Below are positions 36,640 to 49,756 of a stretch of 64,000 nt of DNA, piece by piece; the first letter of the stretch is position 1, and every line of letters begins with the position of its first letter. Source of the stretch: Pseudorasbora parva (lineage: Eukaryota > Chordata > Actinopteri > Cypriniformes > Gobionidae); contig NC_090172.1 in NCBI RefSeq assembly GCF_024679245.1, positions 38,675,653 through 38,739,652 on the forward strand. Reading direction: 5' to 3'. A program made the translations under genes and the position numbers. Under the pieces are notes generated by a model that had not been told where the DNA came from, did not search any database, and was given only the letters and a program-made list of their open reading frames with translations.

Positions 36640-36860
36640 AACAGCTCAATACCGTGCAGGTTTTGCCTGATTTATGGACTGGATTGTCGGGGTAAATCAC
36701 TGAACATGTATTAGGCTGTGTAATATGCATATGGTGAGTCGGTTTTAGTTTGGGTGCATAATTGCTTTGATGTGGGCTATTAAGACTAAGAGCGCATGAT
36801 TTTAGTGTCTGCCCTATATTCTTAACAATGATTACGATGATCAATATATATGATTTGTAT
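36640..36860. promoter_or_regulatory. candidate conserved non-coding element
   Basis: Contains GTGTAATATGCATATGG, GGGTGCATAATTGC and GGCTATTAAGAC in a single-copy block. Confidence 0.3.
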
Positions 36861-37359
36861 GTCGCTGGTCATCGATCTGATACAGGAGTCATTGCCCTTC
36901 ACTGAAGGAGCTTTGGTAATGTCACCTACATTAGAGAAGGATATAGAGACAAGGGACAAGAATACATTCATTTTAACCCTTAGATACAGAAAATGTTCAA
37001 TTAAAAAGGAAAATTGTAATAGTCTTTTTCAAAAGTAGAATTCCAAAACTTGTTGCCAGAGTAACACATCTGACCACTTCAGGGAACACGATTGTAATGT
37101 AAACCAATGGCAATTTACAGGGAAGCAAAGAAAATACACTTAAACTATCACTGCAACTATATCAACTATTACTAAACTATAAAATGATTATTGTATATGA
37201 TATTGTTTAATTTAAATATTCAAAGTTTCATCACTGTTTTGTTATAAATACTCTAGGGCCCACTGAACAAATATTATTTAATGAACTATAGAGGATAGAT
37301 GCATTTTCAGTTATGGAAACCCACAAAAAATACATCACTGTTCCCTGAATAAAATATAT

Positions 37360-38505
37360 ACACCATTCTGCCAAAAGTATTGAGACAATCAATGAATTTA
37401 GGTTTGCCAATGGCCACAATGTATAAAATCAAGCATCTTAGGCATGCAGACTTGCTTCTACAAACATGTGGGGGAAAAATGGGTCACTTTCAGAAGCTCA
37501 TGGAATTAATAGTGATAGGTCCGTTGATGTGATAGGTTGCCACCTGTGCAATTAGTCTATTCGTGAAATTTCCTCACTACTAAATATTCCATGGTCAACT
37601 GTTAGTGGTATTATATCAAAATGGAAGCAATTGGGAACAAAAGCAACTCGTAAGCCACGTAAAAATCAGAATGGGGTCAGAGCATGCTGAGGCGCAAAGG
37701 GGACAGACATTCTGCAGCGGCAATAGCGGACTTCCAAACTTCATGTAGCCTTCACATTATCTCAAGAACAGTGCATAGAGAGCTTCATGGAATGGGTTTC
37801 CATGGCCGAGCAGCTGCATCCAAGTCTTATATCCCCAAGTGCAATGCAAAGTGTTCGATGCAGTGCTGTAAAGCATGCCACCCCTGGACTCAAGAGCTGT
37901 GGAGATGTGTTCTCTGGAGTGACAAATCACACTTCTCTGTCTGGAAATCTGATGGACGAGTCTGGGTCTGCGGCTTCCAGAAGAATGGTACTTATCTGAC
38001 TGCATTGTGATAAAGTTTTTTTGCTTTACTGCAAGAGTAAAGTTTGGTGGAGGAGGTATTATGGTGTGGGGTTGTTTTTTGGGGGTTGGGCCTGGCCCCT
38101 TAGTTTTGCTGAAAGACACTCTTAATGCTTCAGCATACCAATACATTTTGGACAATTTCATGCTCCCATCTTTGTGGGAACAGTTTTGGGATGGGCCCTT
38201 CATGTTTTAACATGACTGCGTACCAGTGCACAAAGCAAGATCCATGAAGACATGGACGAGCGAGTTTGGTGTGTAGAATCTTGACTAACCTGCACAGAGT
38301 CCTGACCTCAAACCGATAGAATACCTTTGGGATGAGCCAGGCCTTCTTGTCCAACATCAGTGCCTGACCTCAAAAATGTGCCTCTAGAACAATATATATT
38401 TAATTGTAATCTTTCTTTAAAAATAGATGCTAATTGGATTGAAATTTCCCTTTTGACATTAATACACTTTTAAATGTGCTTAAACACTTTTGCGGTCACT
38501 GCAAC
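37360..38505 (+). mobile_element. decayed Tc1/mariner transposon
   Basis: About 1.15 kb, the usual length of a Tc1 element. Imperfect terminal repeats are visible: CACCATTCTGCCAAAAGTATTG at the left and, read in reverse, a CGCAAAAGTGTTTAAGCAC-type right end. TA lies just outside the left end. It encloses a broken transposase. Confidence 0.8.
37480..38390 (+). pseudogene. Tc1-like transposase, inactivated
   Basis: Recognisable blocks in order: an N-terminal helix-turn-helix region in broken frames (37480-37683); VHRELHGMGFHGRAAASK (from about 37765); LWSDKSHFSVWKSDGRVWV around the second catalytic Asp; a frameshift near 38007; VKFGGGGIMVWGCF; LNASAYQYILDNFMLP; then in-frame stops near 38208, 38274 and 38284; and finally AQSPDLKPIEYLWDE, the third catalytic region. 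Sequence beyond WDE is mostly lost. The DDE transposase would cut and paste the element at TA sites, but this copy cannot make it. Confidence 0.85.
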
Positions 38506-40999
38506 TTAACAGAATATGAATGACAACCCAAGTAAGCATCTCAGCATATATGTGCATAAAAAAAAAAAAAATCAGTAGTCAGTTTTTTGCAATTCATGTA
38601 AACACTGCCAGTGTTTACAAAGGCCACACACACCGGGATTGTCTGGGTGTCTGTCTCACAAACTATGAGACAGTTTGTTTTTTAATGCAGACGATGTTCA
38701 AATCTGTCTGACTCTTGGTGTCTCCCCAAGGGCATCCTTCAAGAAACAACATGTGCAGAGACGTGCATTCAACAGCTTTTCCAATATGATTGCAATCTCT
38801 CATGGTAACACTGCAAATAAGTTTGTTTCATACGTAATAAGGCAAAGCATATAACATAAAAAAATATTTTCTCAAGATTTTCTCATGATTACAAAAAACA
38901 AAGAAACAAAATTAGATTACTAACAATAGCATTTTTTTTCATCACACTGAATTTTTTTTTTTATGATTTGTTATAACCTAATTAATGCGGTTCAGGTAAC
39001 AGTATTTGAGTTTCTATTTATGAAATCAATCTCCTTCATTGTATTAACTCAAATAAGTTAAACCAACAATAATTATTTTATAACTCTTTTATAACTATTT
39101 TATAACTTAAAAGAAAAAGACAAAATTATAAATTTGCTACAAAAAGCTGCTTAAAAAATGAATACACAATAAAGTTTTGACTTTAAACACATGCATGTGG
39201 CTCCTAATCTAAAAGATCAAAACCACCTGGTAAGACTGTGAAGACATATTGTGTGGTTTTCTAAGGCTATACCGCTTGAAGCATGATTAATAAGCTTGGC
39301 TGTCAGAATAATTAATATTCAATGAAGCCAGCATGAATGTCTGCAGGATGATGTGGCTTTGGAGGAGATAGGCCTGAACAGGGAAGCCCTCTGGAAAATT
39401 CCTTTACATCACACACACTTTTCACATCTGCTGCATGTTTTGATTGTTTCACTGAGTGAGTTTTTGACAGACACAACAAGAATGACACCTCTATGTTCCC
39501 TCCCAATCCGACTAGACTTTTACACAGATGAAGAAGAGGATAAGAGAGAGCAACGTCTCAGAGGAAAAGGCACAAAGTACTCAAACTGTTTTGAAAATAC
39601 AGGACCATGTAATGTGATCCGGGTTCTTTCGGGTTTTTGCAGGGCTACTTCATAATGATTGCAGGTGGAAAAGGAGATATTTTAATCATCCTATTATATT
39701 AACATGTATTACGATTGTATGTGCCATTGTGCATCTCTCGTTTTCTCTCTCTCTATGTTAGACATGGCTGCTGGGGGACCTATTAGCAGCCAATGCTGTG
39801 TAATCAATAAGGAACACATCAGAGAAAGGGAAAGAGAGAGAGATTAGTTTAAGCTTACTAGCTTCTTTAGTAAACTCACACTCAGGTCATGACCTGTTAG
39901 TTATTCACACCACTCTTATGTTGCTTGGATCAGAGTTGAGGCCCTTTTACGTTCAGAAATTCACTTCACTATGAGCCAACTCCTGCTGCTTCCTATTGCT
40001 GTGAGGCAAATAATGGAAGTTTGTTAACAATACAAATGTTTCTTTTTTTTATTCCTACAAACGTAATATCTAAAAAGATCTTATGTGGTCCTGTTGGTGA
40101 TCTCAAAACAGTGAAAATATGCGACACCATTATAACATATTTGTTCATTTGTGTATATTTCAGTTGTAAAGTCTGTTTGTTTGCATGTAAGATAATGCTC
40201 TACAGAGCGCTTTAAATTAAGGATAACTTAATATTGATTTATAAGCCATTCTGGGCTTTGTTTACAAAAAGCAAAGTAAATCCAAGTAGATAATAAAAAC
40301 CATTGGCATCAATGGTCTCTATAATCTACTACGATGCTTTTGGGAAATGCAGCCCTGATGGATTCAGTGAGTTAATTTAGTGAAGGATTCATCAAGCTGA
40401 TTCAAATGGTAACTCCAAAACATTAGGGCTTATCTCCTAAATCCTTTTGAATAAATAAAAAGAGTAATTTGTTCATGAACCAGACTACATTTCTGAATTA
40501 AACAGAGAATCAATATTTTTTTACGCAGTCCTGATAATGACAGAATCAATTATATATTTATTTATTTATTTATTTTTTACCATTTTTACAAAGCAACAAT
40601 CTCTCTTTCATACACGCACGCATGTACGCACGCACGCACACATACACACACTCACCTGTGTTTCGACTTGTCAACAGTCTCAAGTTCCACCCAGTCCTAA
40701 CATTAAGCAGACTGATTTCTGTCTGCAGGGCAGGTCAAAGTTTGAGTGAATTCCACTGTCCCAGTGTTTATGTGTAAACTTTTCAAAGGCTGAAAACAAG
40801 GCAGAGACACCTCACACCACAGTAGCACTCTGCCATTACCAACTCCAACACAAACCAGACAATTAAAGCAGACTGATACAGTCTGGGCCGCTCCAGAGAC
40901 GTTGTCTGTGGTAAGAAAGGAGGGAGAGGAAGAGTGTAACCTTTCAAATTTGGGCAATTGTACGACAGAACACTAGATACCCGTCTGGTGCCCACGGCT

Positions 41000-41460
41000 T
41001 CCCCCTCCCGCTGATAAATTCCAGCTTAAAAACCCTGCCAATCATTACAGTGAATGTGGTTCTCTCCAGGCTTATGCTGGAAACACTGCGGCTCTGTCAA
41101 CCCCTACATTAACCCAAACAGTATCTGCCTGCTGATCGTTTGCATGTTTGATTGCTGCTGGTTCTCATGTCGTTGGTGAAGGCATATATTAAAAAAACTA
41201 CAAAAAAAGTTGGAGAAGAGTATAATCAGACATCGAACCGCAGTCTGGGAACACTACCACAGGAAATTGCCAGAGAGGACAGGCCTACTATGATGCCGAT
41301 ACCCAGCTGAATTAAACATCAATATATTATATTTTAAAAGAGTGTCTGTGTTTGTAAATTGCCCGTGTGGTACCAATCCATCAACGATATTAGCGTTTAG
41401 GCGGCACCATGGGAAAAGATTCCCAGGTATTGAGCTGCTGCCATTGGCCTAATCCTCCAA
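41000..41460. promoter_or_regulatory. candidate conserved non-coding elements
   Basis: Two adjacent non-repetitive blocks. One spans 41000-41180 (AACCCTGCCAATCATTACAG, CTGCTGATCGTTTGCATG). The other spans 41210-41460 (ACCAATCCATCAACGATATT, GCTGCTGCCATTGGCC). Composition is unlike the surrounding AT-rich and microsatellite DNA. Confidence 0.35.
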
Positions 41461-41879
41461 AATATCCTTTTACAACAGACTGACTGTCTGTCAAATGGTG
41501 GCTTTCCATGTATGTGTTCACCACAGACTGAAAAGAAACCAAAGTACAATTTTTCAATTGGCAACCTCATTATCGCTGATTCCCCTGACTAGCCTCCACA
41601 GAGCGGGACAGAATACAAACGCTTTCCTAGCATACACTGCAGTGAAATTGTACACGGCAGAGTTTCGTTCACACCCAAAGCCACGGTGACAGACACAGTA
41701 CAAAGCCACAGCACTCATAGAATCCACCCAGTAAAAAATGCATGCAGTGTATAAAATATGCATACCATCCTATGTCACTGTCTGCCACCGCCGCACATGC
41801 GTGCCACGCTCGCAAGGAGTATCATCCATGCTCCTGCCCTCCTTCTCCCTATTTCCTGCCTTTAATGTGTGTTGACATA

Positions 41880-42150
41880 ACAGAAACGGCTGTGGAAATA
41901 ATTAAATGGAGGCTATTGTAAATCTATTCAGTCGGGACCTCACTACACCACTCATTTGCTTTACTCAAGCGACTACAATGAGAATAGCAATAAAAAGCAC
42001 TTGCAAAAAAGGGAGAGACACCGCACACCAAGCAATATTGTTTAAGAATTTAACGCCCCAAATATCTTCGGGAAATAGGAGTGTTTTGCTATGGATGCAG
42101 CCTAATCGCTTAAGTCATGGTGGTTTGAGGGGGAATGTTTTCATGTTTTA
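41880..42150. promoter_or_regulatory. candidate conserved non-coding element
   Basis: Single-copy block with GAAATAATTAAATGGAGGC, CTCATTTGC and CAATATTGTTTAAG. No repeat or coding explanation. Confidence 0.3.
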
Positions 42151-42492
42151 AGAGGCTTGGTTCCACTTTCCTCCACCACAGAAATCATTCTACACAGGAG
42201 CTTCTTTCCCTCTCGCTCTCTCTTTCTCTCTCCATGGAGGCATGGATGAGCATATGAATAAAATATAGTGTTCCTCAAAATATGTACAAAATGAATTTAA
42301 ATCAGTATAAACATTATTTGGAGTAATATTTTTTATGGTCAAAATACAGTTAAAACTATAATATTGTTACAATATTATTACTATTTAAAATATTAAAATG
42401 TAATTTATTCCTGTGATGGCAAGGCAAAATTTTCAGCATCATTACTCGAGTCTTCAGTGTCACACAATCCTTCAGAAATAAATTTAATATGC

Positions 42493-42516
42493 TTTTTTTT
42501 TTTTTTTTTTTTTTTT
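42493..42516. repeat. poly-T tract
   Basis: 24 T residues in a row; possible relic tail of an element on the - strand. Confidence 0.9.
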
Positions 42517-42721
42517 AAACCAATGTTGAAAGTTGGGCTTTTTATGGAATTTGATTTGTGGAAACAAATTTTTTATTTTATTTTATTTTATGTTATTTTA
42601 TGACTTGTTTTTGTTTTTTGTGAAGGGTGATGTCCTTTACTGTCGAAGGTCTTAACTGTCACTTTTGATCAATTTATCAACTGAATAAAATGATCAATTT
42701 CTTTAAAAAAAAATAATTAAA

Positions 42722-42823
<102 letters not shown>

Positions 42824-43479
42824 TCTTACTGACCTCCATATTTTGCCTGGTAGTGTATATTTACAGCAATCTCAACTTCAATTGAAAAAAAAAAAAAAAT
42901 GAAGTGTAAAAATGAATTTGCTTTAATTAATTTGTTTGTTTGAGCAGTCTGACTATAGCAACAATAGCATTGGTGCAGAACTACCAGAAAGTGGCAGATG
43001 GGGTTGTCTTTAAAAGTTAGTATTTTTGCATTTGTCTTTGATGAAGCTACAGGGGTGGACATTTTACATATCAAAAATATTTATTTTTGGAGTTTATGGA
43101 GCAAATGCACAGGCAGAGGCCAGTCTCATTAACATGTACAATCACATTACTGTATCAAGGTCTGTTAGTTTGACCTCACAAAAAAAAAGACTGGTACAAT
43201 TTCGACTGGGCTAGAGTATTTAAAAAGGACAAATTATTTTTATAGTCTGACTGAAATGGAACATTGTAGGTGCATATAAACATTTATGGGCTGTTGAGAT
43301 AAGACCTTCATTTGCACACAAAGGGCTGTGCTGTTATATAACAGGAGTTGATGTGCTATCAGGGACTCAGTGAGATGAAAGGTGGATCAGTAAGTATCAG
43401 TTACTGAGGCAGTCAAAGTTTAGCCTTGCAGTTAAAGGCAACACCGTAATCCCCCTTAAATCTCTCTTATACTGTACTC

Positions 43480-43770
43480 ACAATATCTCTTAAGTGTGTG
43501 CGATGGGAGCCTTAGACTTGCCCACCACCCTGTGGCCATATGGGTCTGCTGCCCTGCCTCTCAGGTATCTGCTTCAAGTGTGTGTTACCTGCAGAGCAGG
43601 TGTGTGTTACAGAGCAACGTGGCAACAGGTGGCACTAGCAAAGTGTCTGGACTGACTGGCTCCAGAGACTTTGTGATGGTGCCGGAAAAGTTTACCTCGG
43701 CCTTGTTCGAAGGAGCGCTACACAATAAGAGCTGTCACGAGGCATGTAATGTGTGGTTGAAAGTCGGAGT
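43480..43770. promoter_or_regulatory. candidate conserved non-coding element
   Basis: Moderately GC-rich, non-repetitive block. It carries an open frame of about 100 codons (43496-43822) that resembles no known protein and ends in a poly-T run; I treat it as non-coding. Confidence 0.25.
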
Positions 43771-44318
43771 CTATTCAGGGTTTTTTTTTTTTTGGTTCGG
43801 AGCGCTGAAGCCTAAACCTTGATTCTGTTTCATGTGAGCTTTCACAAGTGCCAAATTTTTAACAGCCACTTAAATTGCCACAAGAGTTAGTTTTGTTTTA
43901 CTTGTGACATCCACCCTTTCACGCTATCCCAAAGCTCTAAACTCACACCCCACCCTTCTCCCCGCCTCGTTCTTTCTCTCTCACACACACACTCTGGAAC
44001 TTTCATTATGTAAAATGGATAAAAATACAAACGCACGCTGTGAATTTATGGTTCTCTCTTAGCTGCCATGAAAAATATGAACGTTTTCAGGCTGCGCTCT
44101 GAAACCGGAGTAAGAAAACAGACCAGACCACAGAGTTTACACACACACCACAACAGCACAGGGCTCTCAGCAAGATCACTCAAAACACACAGAAACACAC
44201 ACTAAAAAGCATAGCGCTTGCAGAAAGATTTGCTCTAAAATGCACACACGGACTGTAGATAGCAACATAAATACATAACATAATGCAATTGCACAGAGAC
44301 CGTGGTTAGATTGTAAAA

Positions 44319-44319
<1 letters not shown>

Positions 44320-44380
<61 letters not shown>
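44320..44380. repeat. (CA)n microsatellite
   Basis: Uninterrupted CA run of 60 bp. Confidence 0.97.
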
Positions 44381-44383
<3 letters not shown>

Positions 44384-47039
44384 TCTTTTATACTTCATGA
44401 CTTTCCCCCAATACTATTCACAAGTTTTAGATAGCATCAAACCTGGAGCACTTAAGTCTTGCCTCAAACCATTACTGGGCTTTTCTAAAGGTTTACGTTA
44501 TGCCATTTAAGTTCATTCAGCAGGGCTTTATCCTACTCTAACTTATTTTCCCTCTCTCCATAATGACAAGTTCTCTTCAGGGAGGAGAGCTATTTGTTTC
44601 TCTGAATATAATCTAGCGCTTCAGCTCTCTACATGAGACCAGCATCATGTAGCTACATGGTGACTCAGCTTGGTAAATCTGTCATTACCAAGCTAATGCT
44701 ATGCTAATGTGCTCAAAGTGTCTGGCTTTAAAGGCGTACTCTGCCAGTTGTGCTGTGACCCCAGGGAAGATGCTACAGAGAACGCAAAGCCCTAGTGGGT
44801 CCAAACTCGTAGCAATTTTTGATTTTGAAAGTGGGAATTGGACTAGCATTGATAGTATTTTAATAATAACACTTTCTCAATACTTGAGGAACAAATGTAA
44901 TGCAATATAGAAAACGTCTAGCCGCTTAAGTTAATTTAGCAGTTTTAAAATACTCGAAGTTCAAATATTTAAAAAATTAATTAATAGCAACATTTAGCTT
45001 CTGAGGGATTCAGGTTTGTTCCTTTCTCAGCAGGTTTGGGCAAAATTCAGATTTTTTTATTGAATTGGAATTTACAGAATTTAAAACCAAAAGAAAGTCA
45101 ACAGTTAAAGCACTCTGGGGAGAGAATTAATGTATTAAATATGACAAAATATATACAGATATAAATATAAAATATAAGCAAATTCTAAATGTTGCATTTC
45201 AAACGCTGATTATTATGGCCTACAAACACCAAGGCTTTTTAAATTTTCTTTTTTTCTCTTTTCAAAACCTTTGGTTTTCTAGTAAAGGCAATAATTTATT
45301 TGAATTAAAGTTCATTTAATTTTTATTTTACTACTTTACAATAAAATTTTAATTGCAATTCTGCATGATCACTATTTGTAACCTCATTTCGAGTTCAGGG
45401 ATTCAATTTAACAAGCATTCTCAATTCAATTCTGAACGGTGCACAACCCCATTTGTTAGTTTCTATCAATTCCATAGAATACTGATATGCATGCAAAATT
45501 ACTTACACTGATGCTGTATTGATCAGTTTTATTGCTCATACAAATCACTATTTATGGGTTAAAATTTAGAATGGACACCTGCGCATGATTGGGAAGATGT
45601 GACCTTTGACACCAAATGCTGAACATACAAATCATACCGTTTCTCAATTACATTGGCAAGTCAATCTACAAATACAACAAACTACTCAATATGTTTGTGC
45701 TATCTTGAATCTATTGAGATAGCAAAGCAGCATTCTTATCCTTAGACAAGTTGACAGTTCAAATACTTTGTGGGTCTTAACATAAAATAACACATCCTTC
45801 CACACAATGCTTCTAATTCAGATAGAGACAGTCAAAATGATAAAACATGCCCTTGCTCCACACCTGTCTATAGCCTTTTACAGATCCAAACAATTGTGAC
45901 TTAAACTCACACATAAAGCATCCAGGATGCGTTTTAGAGGAATCCCTCCAGGTCATGCAGCAGACATTAGGCTCTGATTGCATTGACTGGAGAACTATAC
46001 TGCTAGTGTGTGAGAAGACTTAAGTGTACATGTCAGACGCTTAGTAATTATACAGGAAGTAGACTCGCATTCAGTGGTGAATGTGTTTATATTCAAGAGG
46101 GATTTAGAGAACATGAGCTTGTCAGTTATCTCAGCTGGTTTACTCTTATGAATGACCAACACCCAACATTTCTTCTCCATCTCACCCATATACGCCTTTC
46201 ATCCAGGCCTTTTATGATCGCTTCCAAGGGGGAAAAATCTATGACAGTTTGATTGATTCTTGAAATTGATTGATAAGTCATCCTACACGTTTACCTGTGG
46301 GCTATGGCACATAGGCTGTCCTGAGAATAAATCGCCTCATTGAGTTGATGGTGTCCCCACGACAAAGATTTCCAGCTCCTCAGACAAAATGCAAACAAAG
46401 TCAAGCTAAAATAATTGTGACTGTGAAATCTTCAAAATGTGTAGCATACTAAAGATAATTACAACAATGATGATGAGGAATTACACTTCTCCTAACATTC
46501 ATTATTAAAACTGCTGTTTTTGTGTGTGTTTTTGTGCAACATTAATCAAATTCAGGAAAGGTAATGCAAGCAAGAAAGCAAGAAAGAAAGCATGTTCCTC
46601 AAGGCTGTGTCTGGATTGCCTTCTTGGGCGAGATAGGAGTCAACATGTTTAGAAACATCAAAGGGGAACCTGATACCTTAAGTATAAGAAGATTAGCACT
46701 TGCCATGATCTTGAGCTTAGGCTCCTCCAAGACTCTCAGCATCCTGGCCCAGAAGGGACAATTACCTATGAAATGGCACCAACATCTTCACGTTTATGTA
46801 ATGAGTTTAAGTCCACATCTTTATAACCTGCATGAGAACATGGACTGTAATTACTATAATAAAGAGAGAAAAAGCAAAGCATATGACACACAAATACAGC
46901 AGTCTGTCCAGGGCGCACAAAATAGATTCTGTCACAATTCTGTTCAGTTTTGTTCATAGACTTTCAGTTTGTTTTCGTTTAGTTACGTCATTATTAGTTC
47001 ATATGTGTCAGCTGTGTGTCTCATTAGTGTTGCTACTTA

Positions 47040-47937
47040 AAGGGTTAGTTCTCACAGAAATTAAAATGATGTCATTAATTACTTACCCTAATGTCATTCG
47101 ACACCCGTAAGACCTCTGTTCATCTTCGGAAAAACAAAAGATATTTTTGGTAAAATCCAACGGCTCAGACTGGCCTACATTAACATCAATGTAATTTCCT
47201 CTCTCAAGACCCATAAAAGGCACTGAAGATGTCGTTATAAAGCCCATCTCACTACAGGGGTTCTAAAATCATTTTATGAAGTGACGAGATTAGATTTTGT
47301 GCGCAAAAAAAAAAATTAAAGCTGCTTTTTGAAAAAAAAAACTTTTTTTGTGATCAAGATTTACAAAAATGATATAATGAGAACGTACAAAATGAATCCA
47401 TTTTCCAAACTGTGTTTTTGTCTTACCCTGAATTATTATGGTACATTTATAATAAGTGTTTATATTGGGACTATTTCAGGCCAGACTGGTGCGGAGGTGC
47501 ACGGTCCTTGTGTGACTCGCCATATACATAAACAGAGAGAAGTAGCTCCAGCTACAATGTTCTTCCGCAAGACACGTGCGGTTCTGTTTATTAACCGCTA
47601 GAGCGCAAAAAGTTACGGACTGCAGCTTTAAATAACGACTTATATAGTGATGGGCTGATTTCAAAACAAAGTTTCGAAAGTTATTAATCAGTGTATCGAT
47701 TCATGATTCGGATCGCCAATGTCACGTGATTTCAGCAGTTTGACAGACAATCCGAATCATGAATCGATACGCTGAGGTAATGACATTAGTGTCAATGAAG
47801 GCCTGTCTGAGCCATCAGATTTTAACAAAATTATTTTAATTTGTGTTCAGAAGATGAACGGAGGTCTTACGGGGGTTGAACGATACTAGGGTAATAAATT
47901 AATGACAGAATTTTCATTTTTGGGTGAACTAACCCTT
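47040..47937. mobile_element. long fold-back element, copy 1 (AAGGGTTAGTT ends)
   Basis: Termini are complementary: AAGGGTTAGTTCTCACAGAAA at the left and TTTTTGGGTGAACTAACCCTT at the right, each flanked by TA (47038-47039, 47938-47939). The arms stay complementary well inward (CGACACCCGTAAGACCTCTG against AGGTCTTACGGGGGTTGAAC; CCAATGTCACGTGATTTCAG near the centre). It encodes no protein. A 316-bp TTAA-ended element interrupts the left arm. A related copy begins at 49169. Confidence 0.85.
47316..47631. mobile_element. nested TTAA-ended non-autonomous element
   Basis: Ends TTAAAGCTGC ... GCAGCTTTAA form a perfect 10-bp inverted pair with TTAA outermost, as in piggyBac-type elements. The right arm's CAAAAAGTTACGGACTGCAG has only a weak left counterpart. 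It lies inside copy 1 of the AAGGGTTAGTT fold-back, where copy 2 has no insertion. No transposase. Confidence 0.65.
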
Positions 47938-49756
47938 TAAGTTCTTCCCTTTTCGCTCAGTCTTTGTCTGGTCACCATTGTGTTTAGATGTGTTGCTACC
48001 GTTACCTGTCTGCCTGCCTTGAGACTGTTTGTGATTAAACTAAGTTTAGAACTTGATTCATCTTCCTGCATGTACCTGTGACAAGTACAATATGTTTTTG
48101 TAATATGATTAATACAATTACTATGATATGGATGTTTATTTGTTTATTTGACATTTCTTTTATATTTGTTTAACAATAAATATTATGAACTAACAATTTT
48201 CTTGATTAATTTAAATGTTATGATTTTTCTTTACATTTTGTTGTATTAATTGACATTTAAGTATTATGAATGAACACTAATTTATAAGCAATAATATACT
48301 GTATAAATTCACAATGACCTAAAATAATCAGCAACATAGATAATTTTTTTTTTACATCAATAATATAATTAAATTATGTACCATATGCATGTACATGTGT
48401 AAAACCCATATGTAATGGCATTTTGTGTGACTATCAAGCCCACCTCCGAGCTGAGTGAGCCACAATGATACGGTGAAACATCCACACAGTGCAGAAGTTT
48501 CAGAGATTAAACTCAACACTTGATGACAATCACCCTCATGCATCTGACATGCCTCACCCACAAGCTTCTCAGAAAGACACTCAGTGCAGGTGTGTGCGCG
48601 CAAATCCTGTGGGCGACAGCGGTGACACTAATACACTACTCTTGATCTCACCTATTACAGGTGTGAGCAGACAGCAGTTACCTGTGCTGTCTGTCACTCT
48701 AGTAGCCTTGCACTCTGAGCCTCTCAATAGGGGTATGAGGAAGAGAATCAAGCCCCGCACCCTAAGACAGCACTCATATCAGTGGTCGTGCAGCTCAGGG
48801 AAAGACACTGAAATAGGAACCCTGGAGTGAGCCTGTCTTAGGCTGAGTGCAGCATCGACAGGTCTATACATCACACCCGGAACTGGAACATCAGAACAGA
48901 AGCTCACATGCAGACTAAGCCCCATGGAAGTGCAACAGGAAAAGAGAGCGGTGCTTCCTGCCAAGGAAATTGAGTTGGTCACACGGAGAAAAGTAGCAAA
49001 GTTTTCCTTGCCATGACACTTTTTTAGAGAGGGCATATATAGCATTTTCTGTCATACTCCTGATAAAGCGTCTGAAAGTTTTGTCCAGTGCACAAAAACG
49101 ATAGGCAGCATAGAACAGAAAATATTGTTTCGCTAGTAAAGTGGTATTTTTGTATATGATTAAGTTTAAAGGGTTAGTTCACCCAAAAATAAAAATACTG
49201 TCAATAATTACTTGCCCTAATGTCGTTCGACACCCGTAAGACCTCTGTTCATCTTCGGAACACAAATGAAGATATTTTTGTTGAAATCCGATGCCTCAGA
49301 CAGGCCTTCAGTGAAATCAATGTCATTTCCTCTCTCAAGACCCATAAAAGGCACTAAAGACATCATTACAAAGTCCATCTCACTACAGTGGTTCTACAAT
49401 ATTTTATGAAGCGACGAGAATAGTTTAAATTTAAATAACAACTTATATAGTGATGGGCCGATTTCAAAACAAAGTTTCGAACCGTTATGAATCAGCTTAT
49501 CGATTTAGAATTCAAATCGCCAATGGCACGTGATTTCAGCAGTTTGGCAGTTTGACATGCGATCCGAATCATGAATCAATATACGGTGATTCATAACGGT
49601 TTGAAACTTTGTTTTGAAAACAACCCATCACTATACAAGTCGTTATTTTGTTTTTTGTTTTTTTGCGCACAAAATACTATTCTAGCCGCTTCATAAAATT
49701 ATTGTAGAACCACTGTACTGAGATGGGCTTTGCAATGACATCTTTAGTGCCTTTTA

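Larger units (their letters stand above)
26831..37359. other. gene desert downstream of irx5
   Basis: No coding gene over 10 kb. Contents are simple repeats, two small MITEs (33078-33317, 34008-34213) and many single-copy blocks that read like enhancer DNA. The most convincing are listed separately. All open frames here are short and unlike known proteins. Confidence 0.65.

Noticed and set aside
43496..43822. 108-codon open frame
   Set aside because: No similarity to known families, and its end runs through a poly-T tract; no exon signals.
46564..46959. 131-codon open frame
   Set aside because: No recognisable domain and low-complexity start (AAGAAAG repeats); chance frame.
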